A DNA stretch of 64,000 nucleotides from Immersiella caudata (taxonomy: Eukaryota; Ascomycota; Sordariomycetes; Sordariales; Lasiosphaeriaceae), in assembly GCA_030512335.1 (NCBI GenBank), contig JAULSU010000004.1:3844001-3908000 (forward strand). Direction: 5' to 3'. Position 1 is the first letter of the stretch. The number at the start of each line of letters is the position of its first letter. Both the position numbers and the translations under genes were made by a program. Below are positions 12,601 through 24,375 of the stretch, piece after piece. The notes under the pieces are model-generated. The model worked only from the letters and a program-made list of their open reading frames with translations. It was not told the origin of the DNA and did no database searches.

Positions 12601-15009
12601 AAGTGGGCGACCCCGCCCAAACTGTATGCTCCAATATGTGCAGCAGCAGACTGTACTCAGAGCGCACATTTTACCACCAGCCAATGCGATGTCGCGCAGA
12701 TCAGAAACAACCTTTTTCCACCGGGCGGGCCTTTGGATCACCAGCCTGTCAACTGGGCCCATGCCCCCAGCAAGGGCGATATCGCGCCATCCGCTTTGGT
12801 TCCCGTGGACTTCATCTTCTACACCGGCCTGCTGGATGTTAACAATGCGACGCACTCACTACCGTTCGGATTTTTATGCGACCGCCTACGTCCCGTCCAT
12901 CTTCTTGCCGTACCACCCGAAGCTGCTGGGTGCATGTTTATGCCCCCGCAACTGACTCTGAGCTTGCGGGACAACCATTACTCGACTAACCACAGTCGCG
13001 GAGACGCCAGAGTTCGGCTCGGGGCTGCAATGACAGCAAACTAGACCCCGGAATCGAGTTAGGAGGTACCGTCGGCTCAGACCGCTCTCTTCCCCTCATT
13101 GCCACACATACACGGTACCAGATACCATGGCAAAAGGTGCTCGCGCCGCACAGATGGCGACCTGCGTCGAGCCCAAAGGGACCGTGTTACTCACAAAACT
13201 TGAGAACCCCCGAGGGCAGCATATCTCACGTCGTAGCGCAACGTGGGATTCAAGATACGCGATTGTGTTCCGCGCAGTGTAGTCGCCGAACTGCAACACT
13301 GCGTACTCTTCCCCCAGATGATCGTCGTCGCGTAGCTGAGAATCTGGGGTTGTTCGGCAGTCGACATGGCAATGGGAAGTGAATCCTTTCCGTGATCTGT
13401 CTCTCGGGGCTAGTGGCTTCAAGCCATTGACAGATAAACAACTTGCAGCTGGAAACTTTTCCCATCTCGTCAGTACCAAGGCATCTCCAGCCGTGGCTTC
13501 GTACCGAGCAGATCACAGGCGCTACAGCCGACCGATCGCATGGCTTAAGTTTCTGCCCGAATCTTGGGGAGAGATAGCGGGCGTGGTTTGCTTAACCTAA
13601 CCCTCCACGTCCCCGGTCACATCTAGACTTTCCCGCCACGACCATCAAGAACCCCGGCCAGCAGACCTGGAGCAGCCGAACGCATGAACAAGATTGTAGA
13701 GGTTGTGCTCCCCGTGCAACCCAAAGGGTTATGTCCCAACGGTCTAGGTCTCTTTTCACTCACCCGCCGTGCCAAGGGGCAACTGAGCCGCCCTCCCACC
13801 TCCTCCCCACGATACACAGGGGCCGGGGTTGCACGCTGTTTCAGCCGCATGGAAATCGATAGCGATCTAACAACGCACTGTCTATCATCGTGGAAAAACA
13901 AGCTCCACCACTACCCAACAACCGGTGAAGAATCCAGTAGACAAAGAATATGCGTAGTCCAAACACAAGATACACTATAACCCTCACCACCCATGCCACC
14001 AATACTCATATCCCCCCATCCCCCGCTCGACTCCCAGTCCCTCTCTTCCTTCAACCACCCGCCGCAAAATGAGGGAGGGTATAGCACCTCTACTAACCTC
14101 GAGCTCGGACTACCACAAGGAGTCAAACGTCAAAACCCATAACGGCGATCGTCAGATCTTCGTTCGGGACCAAAGTTTCTTGGGTTATTTATGCCGTGTC
14201 GGTATTCGCTAAACCACGAGTTAATCGGTACCTTATCTCCAGCTGTCGTGGCTGAGGTTACCGAGCACGAGCACGAGCTGCCATCCAAACCAGAGCCGAT
14301 ATGGTTGAGTAGGAGGGATAAAGGGGGTTTTCGGTTGCCATCTGAACCCGTTTGCGCGTGTGTTTGGTACTGATAGAGCCTGTTCATGTTTGCCGGCAGG
14401 TGGCTTGTGGCTGCGTTCCAAAGTTCAAGCGAGGCCGAGGAGGGGACATGACTTCATACTTGGCTAAGTGTTGATTTGTTCAGTTGGGGTTGACTGAACA
14501 AAAGATATGAGGGGATGGAGGCATGTGCTCTTCGCAGCTGAGTAGTTGATGGGCTCCATGGCGGGCAGGTGTTTATGCGTGGTAGCACACACTGTCCACA
14601 GGGGATGATGGACCTCTCCCCACATGCAAAGAAGTTGAAGTTTGGGCTACTGCAGACTGCTCGAACTGACCCTTGTACTATGTCCAGCGTTCTCAATATC
14701 TCAGTGTGCGAATAACTACATTGCAGCCTGAACAACCAACAATAGTTGAAGAACAGAGTCTTGAAATATAATGTAGTAGATTTTTCTGTTCGTGTTTATA
14801 ATCCATCCTTATCCATATTTGAGTTGAGGCCCATCCAAGTAACGCCTCGCGCCGAACCCGCAAACCAATCCTTTTCGCCTTTCCCTCTTCCCAAGTTCAT
14901 GACTCCTTCCAGAACAAAGAAAATAGATCGACCCCTTACGTCTGAACAATATCAACCCAACTCCAATATCCACTAAAAGATCATTCTCTTACCCCCACAT
15001 CAACAACTC
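9638..15009. other. 5.4 kb stretch with no convincing gene
   Basis: This is the largest gap in the window. Frames here are short, mostly GC-biased shadows without homology I recognise. Contents I can name are an A11 tract near 9983, a (GCGGGC)n microsatellite at 10362-10384, and a minus-strand frame at 12529-12855 that weakly resembles the DUF4267 membrane family (see findings). It also contains the promoter of the SH3 gene on the left and the 3' UTR of the DUF3112 gene on the right. Confidence 0.5.
10362..10384 (+). repeat. (GCGGGC)n microsatellite
   Basis: Three perfect copies and one partial copy of the hexamer GCGGGC in the otherwise gene-free region. Confidence 0.8.
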
Positions 15010-16735
15010 TTAATATTGGTGAGAATGTCTCGACCTCTGATATTGATGAGAATGCCTCAACTCTGGATGGTCTTCATCGCCATACAATTCCCTCTGTTGA
15101 GTTCCACTTGTGTTAGTAACGATGAGTCGGATCCGTCTCGGCTTCGAAGCAGTATTTGACGACGCAGCAGTGGCAAGTTGAGCGGTAGTAGATGCATCGG
15201 CAGTGGAATCAGTCGCAACAGAATCAGAATCAACCGCAGAAGCAGCCGTACGAAAAGACGTCGGCGGACGAGCAGAACGGCGCGAAGAAACTTGCGATCG
15301 AGACGAGCAGCAAGGGGGACAGCTCTTAGTACTGGGACTCCGACGTACCATCGCTCTCGCCATCCACTCCATGTCAGCCTCCTGAGTGGGATCCTGCGAG
15401 TCACTTGATGCGTCCCTGTACACGCTCTTGTGGCTCCTGGCATGGCTCCCAATACTGCGCCGGTCCGGGGTGTGGATCTTGGCTGGCATGGCGGGCATTT
15501 TTGGTGACCCCTGGAGAATGCGACCATCTCCGTAGCTGTGACTAGTAAAGCTCAAGCCTGATTTCCCTGACGCGCGGGAACTTCGTTTGACGTTAACATA
15601 CGAAGACGGGCTTCGCTTCTCGAACTCAGCGACGGATGACGCAATGGCAGCAGCAGAGTCCCCAAATTCGGAGCACGAGTAGTGACCTGGGGCCGAGCTG
15701 CCGTCTGGAACGTGGAAGCGGCGGTCAAACCGTGAAAGGGCGTAAATGTAGACCACCAGAATCTCGACACCAAAGTTGAAGAAGTAGTAGCATGCCTTAG
15801 ACTGGTACCAAGCTGGGTCCTGGATTGGGCGGGGGTTATAGGCGATAGCGGCACGAAAGATGGCACCGGCGCCCAGCAAGGTCGTTGTTAAAATGAGCAG
15901 GGCAAACTTGGTCCGGAAGTGACCCTCGCCGAACTTATCGATGCGTGTGCGTCGTGGGATGAGGGCGGCCAGAGTAACGAGTGGGATGGGCAGGGCTGCT
16001 AACACAGCCAGGTAAGTGGCACAGAAGAGCTGTATGTCCCTGTCAATTTGGCGTGTGTCCGGGTCGAGGGTGAAAAAGGATTGCACGGTGACGGTGATGA
16101 CCATGATGAGAACCGCGACGATGCTCCCGAACAGAAGGCGGAACATGAGCGTCACTCCACGATTCCACCCGAAGAAAGGGTGAAAGGCCCGAATGATGCG
16201 CTGCGCGAAGACGAGATTCGTGATGAATAGCAGCAAAACACCTGCGGCGGTAAAGATCTGGGCTGCGATGCCCACGTTGACGTCTCGGGGGTGTGTGGCC
16301 CAGGCAATGCGCATCGAAAGGGCCACGATACGCGCCATGCAGAAGCCGAAGAGGAGACCCGAAAAGAGGAATTTGTATCCGTGTTTCCGGTTGACCTGGA
16401 AGACGGTCATGTTGGCCGCAGCGCCACCCACGAAGAGGGCCAGGAACACAGCGCAAATGGGAACATCCAAGTTCGTTGTCGGAATGCCCCCGAGCTGGGC
16501 CGTCTGTGGAAGATAGGGGCCTGACCCTTGGGAGAGTGCCTGGAAGTATTGGAAGAATTCCATTGTTAGATATGCTGCTTTTGTCGTTGACTGGAACACA
16601 CAACACCAAGTTGAAGTGAAGTCAAGGTATATATGAGGCTCTCAGCATCGCCAACTTCGTATCAAGAAAACTCACCGGTGGTGCTGACCCAGCCGGCGTG
16701 GCCGTGGGCGCTGCGGGAGCCGTGTAGTTCGACAT
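15010..16735 (-). CDS. Seven-transmembrane DUF3112 family protein
   Basis: Two exons, 16676-16735 and 15010-16590, join in phase 0 (donor GTGAGT, acceptor TTCCAG) and encode about 546 residues. The 20-residue first exon MSNYTAPAAPTATPAG... supplies the ATG; the second exon alone would have to start at GTG or at an internal Met at 16563. PYLPQTAQLGGIPTT followed by seven hydrophobic segments (roughly residues 60-320), including GFCMARIVALSMRIAW and FAQRIIRAFHPFFGW, matches the fungal DUF3112 family as I know it. Function is unknown; the topology suggests a receptor- or transporter-like plasma membrane protein. The long cytoplasmic tail is Ser/Arg-rich and ends in a short His/Gln/Tyr repeat encoded by a 27-nt tandem duplication. 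Expression control is not visible. Confidence 0.85.
15013..15066 (+). repeat. Two 27-nt tandem copies at the 3' end of the DUF3112 coding region
   Basis: Copies at 15013-15039 and 15040-15066 begin ATATTGGTGAGAATG and ATATTGATGAGAATG. They encode the repeated RHSHQY element at the C terminus of the DUF3112 protein. The differences between copies are all transitions. Confidence 0.75.
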
Positions 16736-18358
16736 GCTGCTCTCCTATTCTCTTCGCTTCCCCTTTTGCCAGGGTCCGCCGAGGTAGAGAACTCAGGTGC
16801 CGCGAAATGACCCGTATGACCTTGTCAGATGTCGTCCTAAATAAAAGGAAAAGAGGCGAGAAAAAGGGCGACTGCACTTAGATATGACGGCGGAGAGGGA
16901 AAGAGCGAGGAGTGGTCAAGTGGATATAGACACCTGCGGACCCAACCTCGTCACGCGAGGGTCTGGTTTGTCTTGTGCGTCCGCCTCCGTCACAGTCTGA
17001 CGGCGAAGGTAAGGCGAGTTTGCATCGACTTAACGTAATATGCCTGGAAGGGAAGAAAGCAAAATAGACCCATATTTGTTGATGTCTCTGCGCAGACACC
17101 GCTTCCCTCGCTGCCCTTAAGATGAAGCTTAAACCCGAGCAAACCTTTTCCATCGTGACTTCCCTCGCCTTCACAGTCGTCTAAGCCCCCTGTTAAATCT
17201 CTTCCACGTCCGTGAGTCCCAGGTTACCAAAGAAACCAATCCTGCTATCCTCCATTCCCGTTCTCATCTCCTCCCAATCCCTAGCCAACGTCCACACCGT
17301 CGAACGTTGAGGAATCCCGTTTTCATCTCAAACTACGCTAGCGAATACTCTATCCAGAACCCTACGCACATCCCGGAAGTCTATTCACCCCGCGGCATCC
17401 GCACCGCGGGGCCGTGATCGACCTTTCCAGGTTTAAACTTCACTTAGCTCCACATACACTTCGCGCACCGAGCCCCTGGAGTAAACAGACCTGCGGAAAG
17501 GCGGACACGGTAATACCCCGAAAGCAAAGAGGGCGGAGGTCGGCGCTGGGATATCCCGTTGTTATTTTAAAGGTGGCTGGCTACGTGGTTGAGGTAGAGG
17601 GTTTGGGCTTTGTGCGTCATGTGGGTGTTGCTCATATCATCTCGGCACTCTCGTCAACCTTTACTCTATCCTCCAGCTTCCTCTCTGTTCTTTACTACAA
17701 CTTCTATGTCCACTTTGGAGAACGGTAAGCCGTCAACTTACCGTGTGTTGACAATCCCACCACCGTGGTTCTGGATCCCGCTCGATCCGAACCGTCGCAT
17801 TTCAGTAAGGTATGACGTGTCTGGCGGAGCAACTGCAGATCTGGGAAAGCATGCCACAGGCTTCGATGTTGTCCCGTACTTCAGATCAACAACTGCCAAC
17901 TCAATCGAGAATCACACAGCAAAGATGCAATGAGAGCACCACAACTACATTGACAAGCCGGTCTAGCAATTCGCTTCACTATCGTTATCCTTCCCATCCG
18001 CGAAACGCACTGCTCTGAGGAGAACCGGGGTTTGCCATCAGCCGATGCTCCCAAATGCCGTCCACGAGAGCCTATTTCCCCCGCGGCCCTCGGGCGAGAA
18101 CCAGCGTCATCTATTCTCACGACCACGTCTGGTATAAGAGGCATAGAAAAGTCGTTTCTGATTTCTTGATACATCGACGTGTGCCTGGGTTGCCCCGCCG
18201 CCCCAGACCGCATTTGAAACCCCACAAGCTACCCTCAAGAATGATGGTCTCTAACAGGGCTTCCCTGACGATGAATCGATTCGAATCTCCTTCTCTATGC
18301 TGATAGATGCCGCCTCGTGAGAAGCAGCTACCACAAAGCCAAAATATCCCCAGCGCTA
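16736..18358. other. Intergenic: DUF3112 promoter and PP2A 3' flank
   Basis: No frame here has a recognisable domain or convincing splice sites. It should contain the promoter and 5' UTR of the DUF3112 gene and the 3' UTR of the PP2A gene. No RNA gene or repeat of note seen. Confidence 0.55.
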
Positions 18359-19776
18359 TTAGAGGAAATAGTCAGGTGTGCCTGCGCGGTGACTGTCAGC
18401 AAATCTCTCACAGAAGAGGAAGTTATTCATCTTACGTCTGGAGACCATGGGTTCTCCGGCCCGCGGGCAGGGGTCAAATTGCAAGCTATTGGTTTATCAG
18501 TGCTGAACCGAGAAGCACGAAGAGCCTTCTAGAATATTAAACTTACAAGGTGTATTTGAGGTGTTCGTCAATCTCCATGATAGCGGCCTGGTTACCACAT
18601 CTGTAACAGTAGTTGGGCGCTGTGAGGGACGGTTAGCCGGGTGGTCGATCGAGATGCGCCATAGCATGGGTTAAACATACCCGAGAATATCGTCACAACG
18701 TTCCTATCCTGCGACCAGTTGTACCCCTCCATGACCAGCTGGTGTGCTCGCGCAATCAATGTAAGACCATTGTTGTGGTTGAAGGCCTCGGAGATATCTT
18801 GGCCGAACGTGTACCCTGCACCGCGGGGTGAGATCCCCCACCCGCATCGGTCATCAGGATCAGACCACAATAGGTCGCACATGGGACCCTCATGAGGCAC
18901 CTCCTGGATTCGATCAAGGGCTCTAATATTATCCAGCGTATCGATACTGGGAGACAAGCCTCCGTGGAGGCAGAAGATCTGGTTGTCGATCAAGGCGGTG
19001 AGAGGGAGGTAGTCGAACAGGTCGGTGAAGTACTTCCACACGTTGGCGTTGCCGTACTTCCGGAGACACTCGTCGTAGAATCCGTATACTTGTGTGATCT
19101 GGCGCGACTCGTGGTTGCCGCGGAGAATGGTGATGCGGCTGGGATATCGGATCTTGAGCGCCACGAGGAGGGTGACGGTCTCGACCGAGTAGTAACCACG
19201 GTCAACATAATCACCTGCGCACAAATCATATTAGTATCTTGCCTTTTGCCAAAGCAAGGGCCATCCATCACATACCCATGAAGAGATAGTTGGTGTCTGG
19301 GTTGGGACCGCCAATCTTAAAGAGCTCCATTAGGTCGTGGAACTGTCCATGGATATCTCCGCAAACGGTCACCGGGCATTTCTATTCGGGTCAGCATGTC
19401 TACGGCACCATCAATTTGCCTCAGTTGGCCGGGTGTACGTACGACCGGTTGTACGTTGGACTCTTCTTGGAGAACCTCGCGTGCCTGTAGATGGGGGATA
19501 CATGTCAACAACGTGCTCAAAGTGCGGGCGCACGCGACCCCTCCCGCGACCGCGGCGAGGGGCCTGCGGCCCGGTCAAAAAAGGGTCGCCGCGGTCGCAA
19601 AGGAGGGAAAGTAAACGGACCTTTTCGCACAGCCTCTGGACATCCACCTCGGCAAGTTGTTTGCAGGCCATCAGACTCTCGATCCAGCCGTCGAGGGTGG
19701 GGATGGTGGCGGGCTCGATGTTGGCCGACGTCAGCCCTTCGGGGGCGCGCCCGACATCCTCCATGTTGGTATCCAT
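18359..19776 (-). CDS. pph-1: Protein phosphatase 2A catalytic subunit
   Basis: Seven exons join in frame: 19621-19776, 19443-19484, 19276-19381, 18681-19214, 18547-18619, 18436-18485 and 18359-18381, giving 327 residues. All PPP-family metal and phosphate ligands are present: GDIHG, GDYVDRG, GNHE, the RAH motif and APNYCYRCG. The C terminus is RRTPDYFL, the methylated and regulatory tail that distinguishes PP2A from PP4 and PP6. The N terminus has an extension of about 20 residues before the helix that human PP2A starts with, as in other filamentous fungi. The enzyme removes phosphate from Ser/Thr in the cytosol and nucleus as the C subunit of the A/B/C holoenzyme. The last two exons are only 50 and 23 nt and would be missed by simple ORF calling. 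The first intron donor is GTCCGT, weaker than the rest. Confidence 0.96.
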
Positions 19777-20480
19777 TCTGAAAACGCGAAGGACTCAGAC
19801 GTCGCAGCGAGGGCGGGGTATCGAGATGGTCGTCCGAGACGGTCGTAGGTGGTGAGGCTTCGCGAGAGCAATGACGTTGTTGCTTCTCTTGGGCGCGCCG
19901 CGGCTCCCTCTCCGTTCAAAATTGGGCAGGTGGGCAAGCGGGTGCGTGGTGCGTCTGTGTCGCGAAACTGCCTCAGCGGGATGTGCAGCAAATAATCGCC
20001 AGCGCCAGTAAGCTTGTCGGTTTTTTGTTTGGTGTACTAAATTTTCGCGATGCTGCAGGAACTTGCAAAAATGGTATATTCTGGGTTGCAAGGGAAACAG
20101 GTTCGTCTGGGATGTGGTGTGTGTTCGGGACAAGGAGACCATTGAATGCACCAGACCACGAAATTACAGAGGCGCTTGCTCAACCTGGACCGCCGCCAGA
20201 TGCGATTTCTGCCCAGACGTCCAATGTCACGCCGCGTCCCCCCAAAGAAAGGAGGCCCTAGCTCTCGATCACCCCCCTCAGTGGAGAGGGGCAAAAAGAG
20301 TGGATACCTCAGCTCTTCACCAACCACTGGGAGCAACGCAAACAACATCGCACGAACTTCAGGGACGGAAGTTCGGATTATTTACTGTCATGCACTGTAA
20401 AGAATGCGCTCTCGATCTCATCTTCTCTAGTATCTCATACATAGCGGTCATCCAGGCCTCGTACTTGCAGCATATACGCA
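19777..20480. other. Intergenic: PP2A promoter and EXO84 3' flank
   Basis: Frames in this interval overlap on both strands and show no domain. It carries the promoter and 5' UTR of PP2A and the 3' UTR of EXO84. No other element seen. Confidence 0.55.
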
Positions 20481-22729
20481 TCAGGATAATCCCAGACCAA
20501 CCGGAGCATCCGCCGTTCCGCTGTCCCTCCTCACGTCCTTTCCGACCAGGTTCCGGAAATCCAATCCAACCTCAGACAGCATCTTGGCGTGCTCCTGTGC
20601 TCTGTTCATGCACTGCGTCCAAACCTCGCCACCCTCCTCTGCGCTGCTCAGCTGGCGGGCTAAAATGGCGTTGAAGGCGTCGACCTCCTCCTTGGCCCAC
20701 TTGACGCAAGCGCTCATCATTGAGAGCGGGAAGCATGCTTGGAAGCAGCTCACCGTGTTTCGGATGATGGTAAAGTAAACAAACGAAATCTCCCAGATGT
20801 ACAAGTGCAAGTCGCCCTGGAAGATACATTGCCTATGTTATGTTAGCAGCGTGTCAAGCTCATTGTAACTGTGTGGAGCATACCTCGAGCGCTTCTGAAT
20901 GATCTCGCTTCGGGCCTCCAAGTATGCCTCTCTGGCGCGGTCTTGGAAACCCAATCGGTCCAACCAGTTTACGTTGAGAATCGTCTTCTTCTGATCATTG
21001 TGTGATCGGACGAGGTCGCGAACGACCAGCGTTGCCAGCTTGGCGCATCTCTCCTCCACCTTGAACGAGATAAAGTCTTGAGCCATGACATTGTTCTTGA
21101 GGCTGTAGGCGAGGTTCTTCAGCTTCTGAATTCGGGCGACGGCCGGCTCAATCTGCTGGAGAGCAATGTTGATGTCCAGCTCGTCCATCTGACTCTCCAC
21201 CCACCGGAGGTTTTGCTGCTTGCCATCAACCTCGATGAGCATATCTTTGATGTCTGACAACGTCTCGAGCAGCTCCGTCTTCTGCAGCAACCCGGGATCT
21301 CGGGATGCAAAGTAATTAATAGTTTCCTTGGCCCTGTTGGTAGCTTCCCTTTCAGACTGTAGATTCCTGCGCAGCTCCTCCACCGTCTTGCGGATGTTGA
21401 GAATGAGGGCAGGCTTCTCCGGATCATCGGGCTTTTCGGTCCTGTAAATAAATGATTCGTTCTGGCCACCACCCCGTACCATGATCGCATCGGCGAGCTT
21501 GTTCCTGCCACTTGAAGACTCGCCAGTCCCGGCCATGTCAACAACCTCAACGTCCAGGAGATGCCAGCATCGATCAGCTACAAGCTTCGTCGCCGGCCCT
21601 CTGCTGTCTGGCGTGTTGGGACCTTCATTCTTGCGTTTCTTCCGGGATGCAACCAAGAGGTGATCGTTCAGCAGGAAAACCTGCATCGACCTTCTGGATT
21701 TGTACGTCGCGTTATCCAACTCTATCCACTGGCCCGCATTTTGAACGACATGGCGACCCTGGGCATTAGGGAGGAACTTTTGCGACCCTTCGACATTCTT
21801 GTATAGTGCCTGTACAGGGGTCAGTGAGCAGGCCTATATAACTGCAGAGACACGAACCTGCATCTGAGAGCTCCAAAGCGCTGTCCTGTCGGCGACGGAG
21901 CTCCGCTTATCTCGTTTGCTGAGCCCCGTAGAGAAGCCTCCGTTCATTCCCGAGGATTCCGCACCTCCTGATGATGACCGCAAAGCCGTAGTGTTCATCT
22001 TGAGCTCTGACATGAGGTTTCGGAGCGTGCGCATCTCACCCTTGAGCTTCTCCGCCTCCTTGCTGATCTTGATGAACTGCGTGCGGTTCTGGTAGACGTT
22101 TTGCTGCAGGTCTGCCGACGCCCGTTTCTTCAACCTCCTCAAAGATTGCTCGTACTCCCTAATTTGTTCCTCTGTCGCATCGCTGAGAATTTCCGCAACG
22201 TCTACGGGTCCTGTCAGCCACGTTATCCAATCTTATTCAAGGCACCTGGACATACACTGCTCGGCGGAGAGCTTTGGGTCCCGGAGAGATTTAACATCCA
22301 CCTGAGGCGCTGAACCGGCACTACCTCCCCTGGACCGTGGGGGTCTGCGGTCTTGCGGCTCATACTTGTCAAGGTTCGGGAGCGAGGGCATCGGGTTGGC
22401 TGTCGGATCGAAATTGGCAGGGGCTCCGTTGAACCGTGTTGAATATCTGCGCTTGACTAAATCTGACGTCTGGATTTCGAGGTTCCTGGTCAGCGGCTGT
22501 CGTGGAGTTCAGAAACCGAAAGCCAACTAACCTTGCCGCTGCTCTGCGGAGGGGGTCTCGGCCGAGGACGTGGAGTCTCCTCCGGCGGCGCGGGACGGCT
22601 CGACGGCGCGCGCATGTTCCCACCATCTTGCGGGATGGGATTGGATATCTGGCGCGGAGCGCTAATGGTCGGGCGGCCTTTCCTTTTGCCTCCGCTCCTC
22701 AGCGAGATCTTGGATCGCTCGTCCGACAT
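20481..22729 (-). CDS. exo84: EXO84, exocyst complex subunit
   Basis: Five exons join in frame: 22532-22729, 22256-22469, 21858-22201, 20884-21809 and 20481-20832, giving 677 residues. The protein starts MSDERSKISLRSGGKRKG and has a Pro/Arg-rich N terminus. It continues with the conserved fungal exocyst segment PMPSLPNLDKYEP, a coiled coil (about 150-215, containing QNRTQFIKISKEAEKLKGEM), a PH-like domain (about 270-420, with VFLLNDHLLVASRKKR) and a helical C-terminal region. EXO84 is one of eight exocyst subunits that tether secretory vesicles to the plasma membrane at hyphal tips and septa; the PH-like domain binds Rho-type GTPases in animals. The 5' end faces TOM20 across a 544-bp shared promoter region. 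Confidence 0.93.
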
Positions 22730-23273
22730 GTCGCGTGGCTTCAGGGGCGCAGTTTCTTCTCTATACGATCGCTCGGTCGTGGAGCGGCAGCACTGGGCTC
22801 AAACTTCACAAGTTTGCTGCAGTATACTCGTAGAAATTGTTTGTCGCAATCAATGGACAGGCGTGAGACCGGGAACGACCGTCCCAAAGTGAACGCACGA
22901 TGAGGTTGCCAGTTGGTTTAGGAACAGTCGTCCAACCCTGCTGCCCCTGTCGCAGCTGTCGCTTGGCCCGGTGCACCGCCAGCCAGGTTTGACCCATTGA
23001 GCCGCCTGGTCCGTGCGGCTTCTAGCGTCATTGGGAACAAAAGCTCCAGTCGGCAGGCAACGGGGTCAGCAAAAAATTGATTGAGCAGCCCGAACGACCT
23101 CGTTGAATGGACATTCAGAACTCGGCATTGCATCTCTGACGCTCCTGCGCAGGCACTTCTCCGATCTCCCACGCCATCAAAAACGCTCGTGTGCCAATCC
23201 CGCGTCTATCTGCTGTCTCCGGCTCTTCTACGAGTTTTTATTCCTCAATTGCACACTCCACCGAGCAGCAAAA
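22730..23273. promoter_or_regulatory. Divergent promoter region EXO84 / TOM20
   Basis: 544 bp separate the start codons of EXO84 (-) and TOM20 (+). No TATA box or strongly recognisable motif stands out, so this is called a promoter from gene arrangement only. Confidence 0.6.
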
Positions 23274-23983
23274 ATGACACAACCAACGACGATCGCGACG
23301 GCAACCGTTGCAGCTATCGCTACCGGCGTTCTTGGTACGCATGCTCTTGCTTTCTCGCCAGGAAGGTCCAGTTCAACTAACGAGTAACTACCCAGCCTAC
23401 GCAGTGTACTTCGACTACAGGCGGCGCAACGATATCGAGTTTCGCCGAGCGCTTCGACGCAACGAGAAGAAGCAAGCGCGCGCAGAGAAGGACCAGGCCG
23501 TCGCTGCACAGGAAGCCCAAAGGCACGCCATCAAGCGCGCTGTGGACGAGGCGAAGGAGGAGGGCTTTCCAACCGACCCTGATGGAAAGGAGGCCTACTT
23601 TCTCGAGCAGGTGCAGAATGGAGAGTTGTTGGGTGCTGATCGTGAGTTTGCCCCCAGCTGGCGGCACTCTGCTTTGAGGCTAATCCCCTGCGTGTAGCCA
23701 CCAAGATTGTCGATGCCGCGCTCGCTTTCTACAAGGCCCTCAAGGTCTACCCGACCCCCAGCGACCTGATCAACATCTACGATAAGACCGTCGCCAAGGT
23801 AGGCATTGCGCCCACTTCCTCGTTCTCGCCACTTACTGACCCTCGCAGCCCATCCTTGACGTCCTCGCCGAGATGATTGCCTACGACGGAACGGTTAAGA
23901 TTGGAGGCTATACCGGAGGCCCCGCAGTTGATGTCGCCGACCTGATGCGTGAGATGGGTGTTGCAGGCGTTGGTCTTGACTAA
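23274..23983 (+). CDS. tom20: TOM20, mitochondrial protein import receptor
   Basis: Four exons join in frame: 23274-23334, 23396-23641, 23698-23798 and 23849-23983, giving 180 residues. An N-terminal membrane anchor (TVAAIATGVLAYAVYF) is followed by the basic, charged linker YRRRNDIEFRRALRRNEKKQ and then the presequence-binding domain with its TPR-like helix pair (ALAFYKALKVYPTPSDLINI). Length and order match fungal TOM20. The protein sits in the outer mitochondrial membrane with its receptor domain in the cytosol and hands presequence proteins to the TOM core. The C terminus MREMGVAGVGLD is short and not strongly acidic. The first intron falls inside the membrane anchor. Confidence 0.96.
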
Positions 23984-24375
23984 ACTTCGGACTCCCAGGC
24001 GTGCGTTGTAGGTGGGACCAGCGGATGAAAGCCGAACTTTTCTCTACTCATCTTAGTCGCTGGGACGGTGCTGCCGAGTCAGGTGGATTCACCGTGAAGC
24101 AGGGGGGTGCAGGCGAATAATGTACGATATCTTGTTTTTCAAGGGATTAGACAGGGTGTCAGGCCATGGACAGAACAGTGTATATAACGGTGTCGAGGAT
24201 AAGTGGCATGGAGCAGGTTTTGGGCTTAATGACGGGATTCCATGACAGACGGTAATAGAGCATGGAGCATCGCGAAATCATTTTCATGGTCAGAGCATGG
24301 CACTAAGTTACGCCACATCTAGACATCCTCAACCCATTCAGCTGTGCCGCACTGGACTCAATTTTCATGTCTGGG
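23984..24375. other. Convergent 3' region TOM20 / TYW1
   Basis: 392 bp between the stop codons of TOM20 (+) and TYW1 (-). Probably the two 3' UTRs. Nothing else seen. Confidence 0.6.

Noticed and set aside
12479..12955. 158-codon + strand frame in the gene-poor interval
   Set aside because: No domain, odd composition, and the opposite strand offers a better family resemblance (DUF4267-like).
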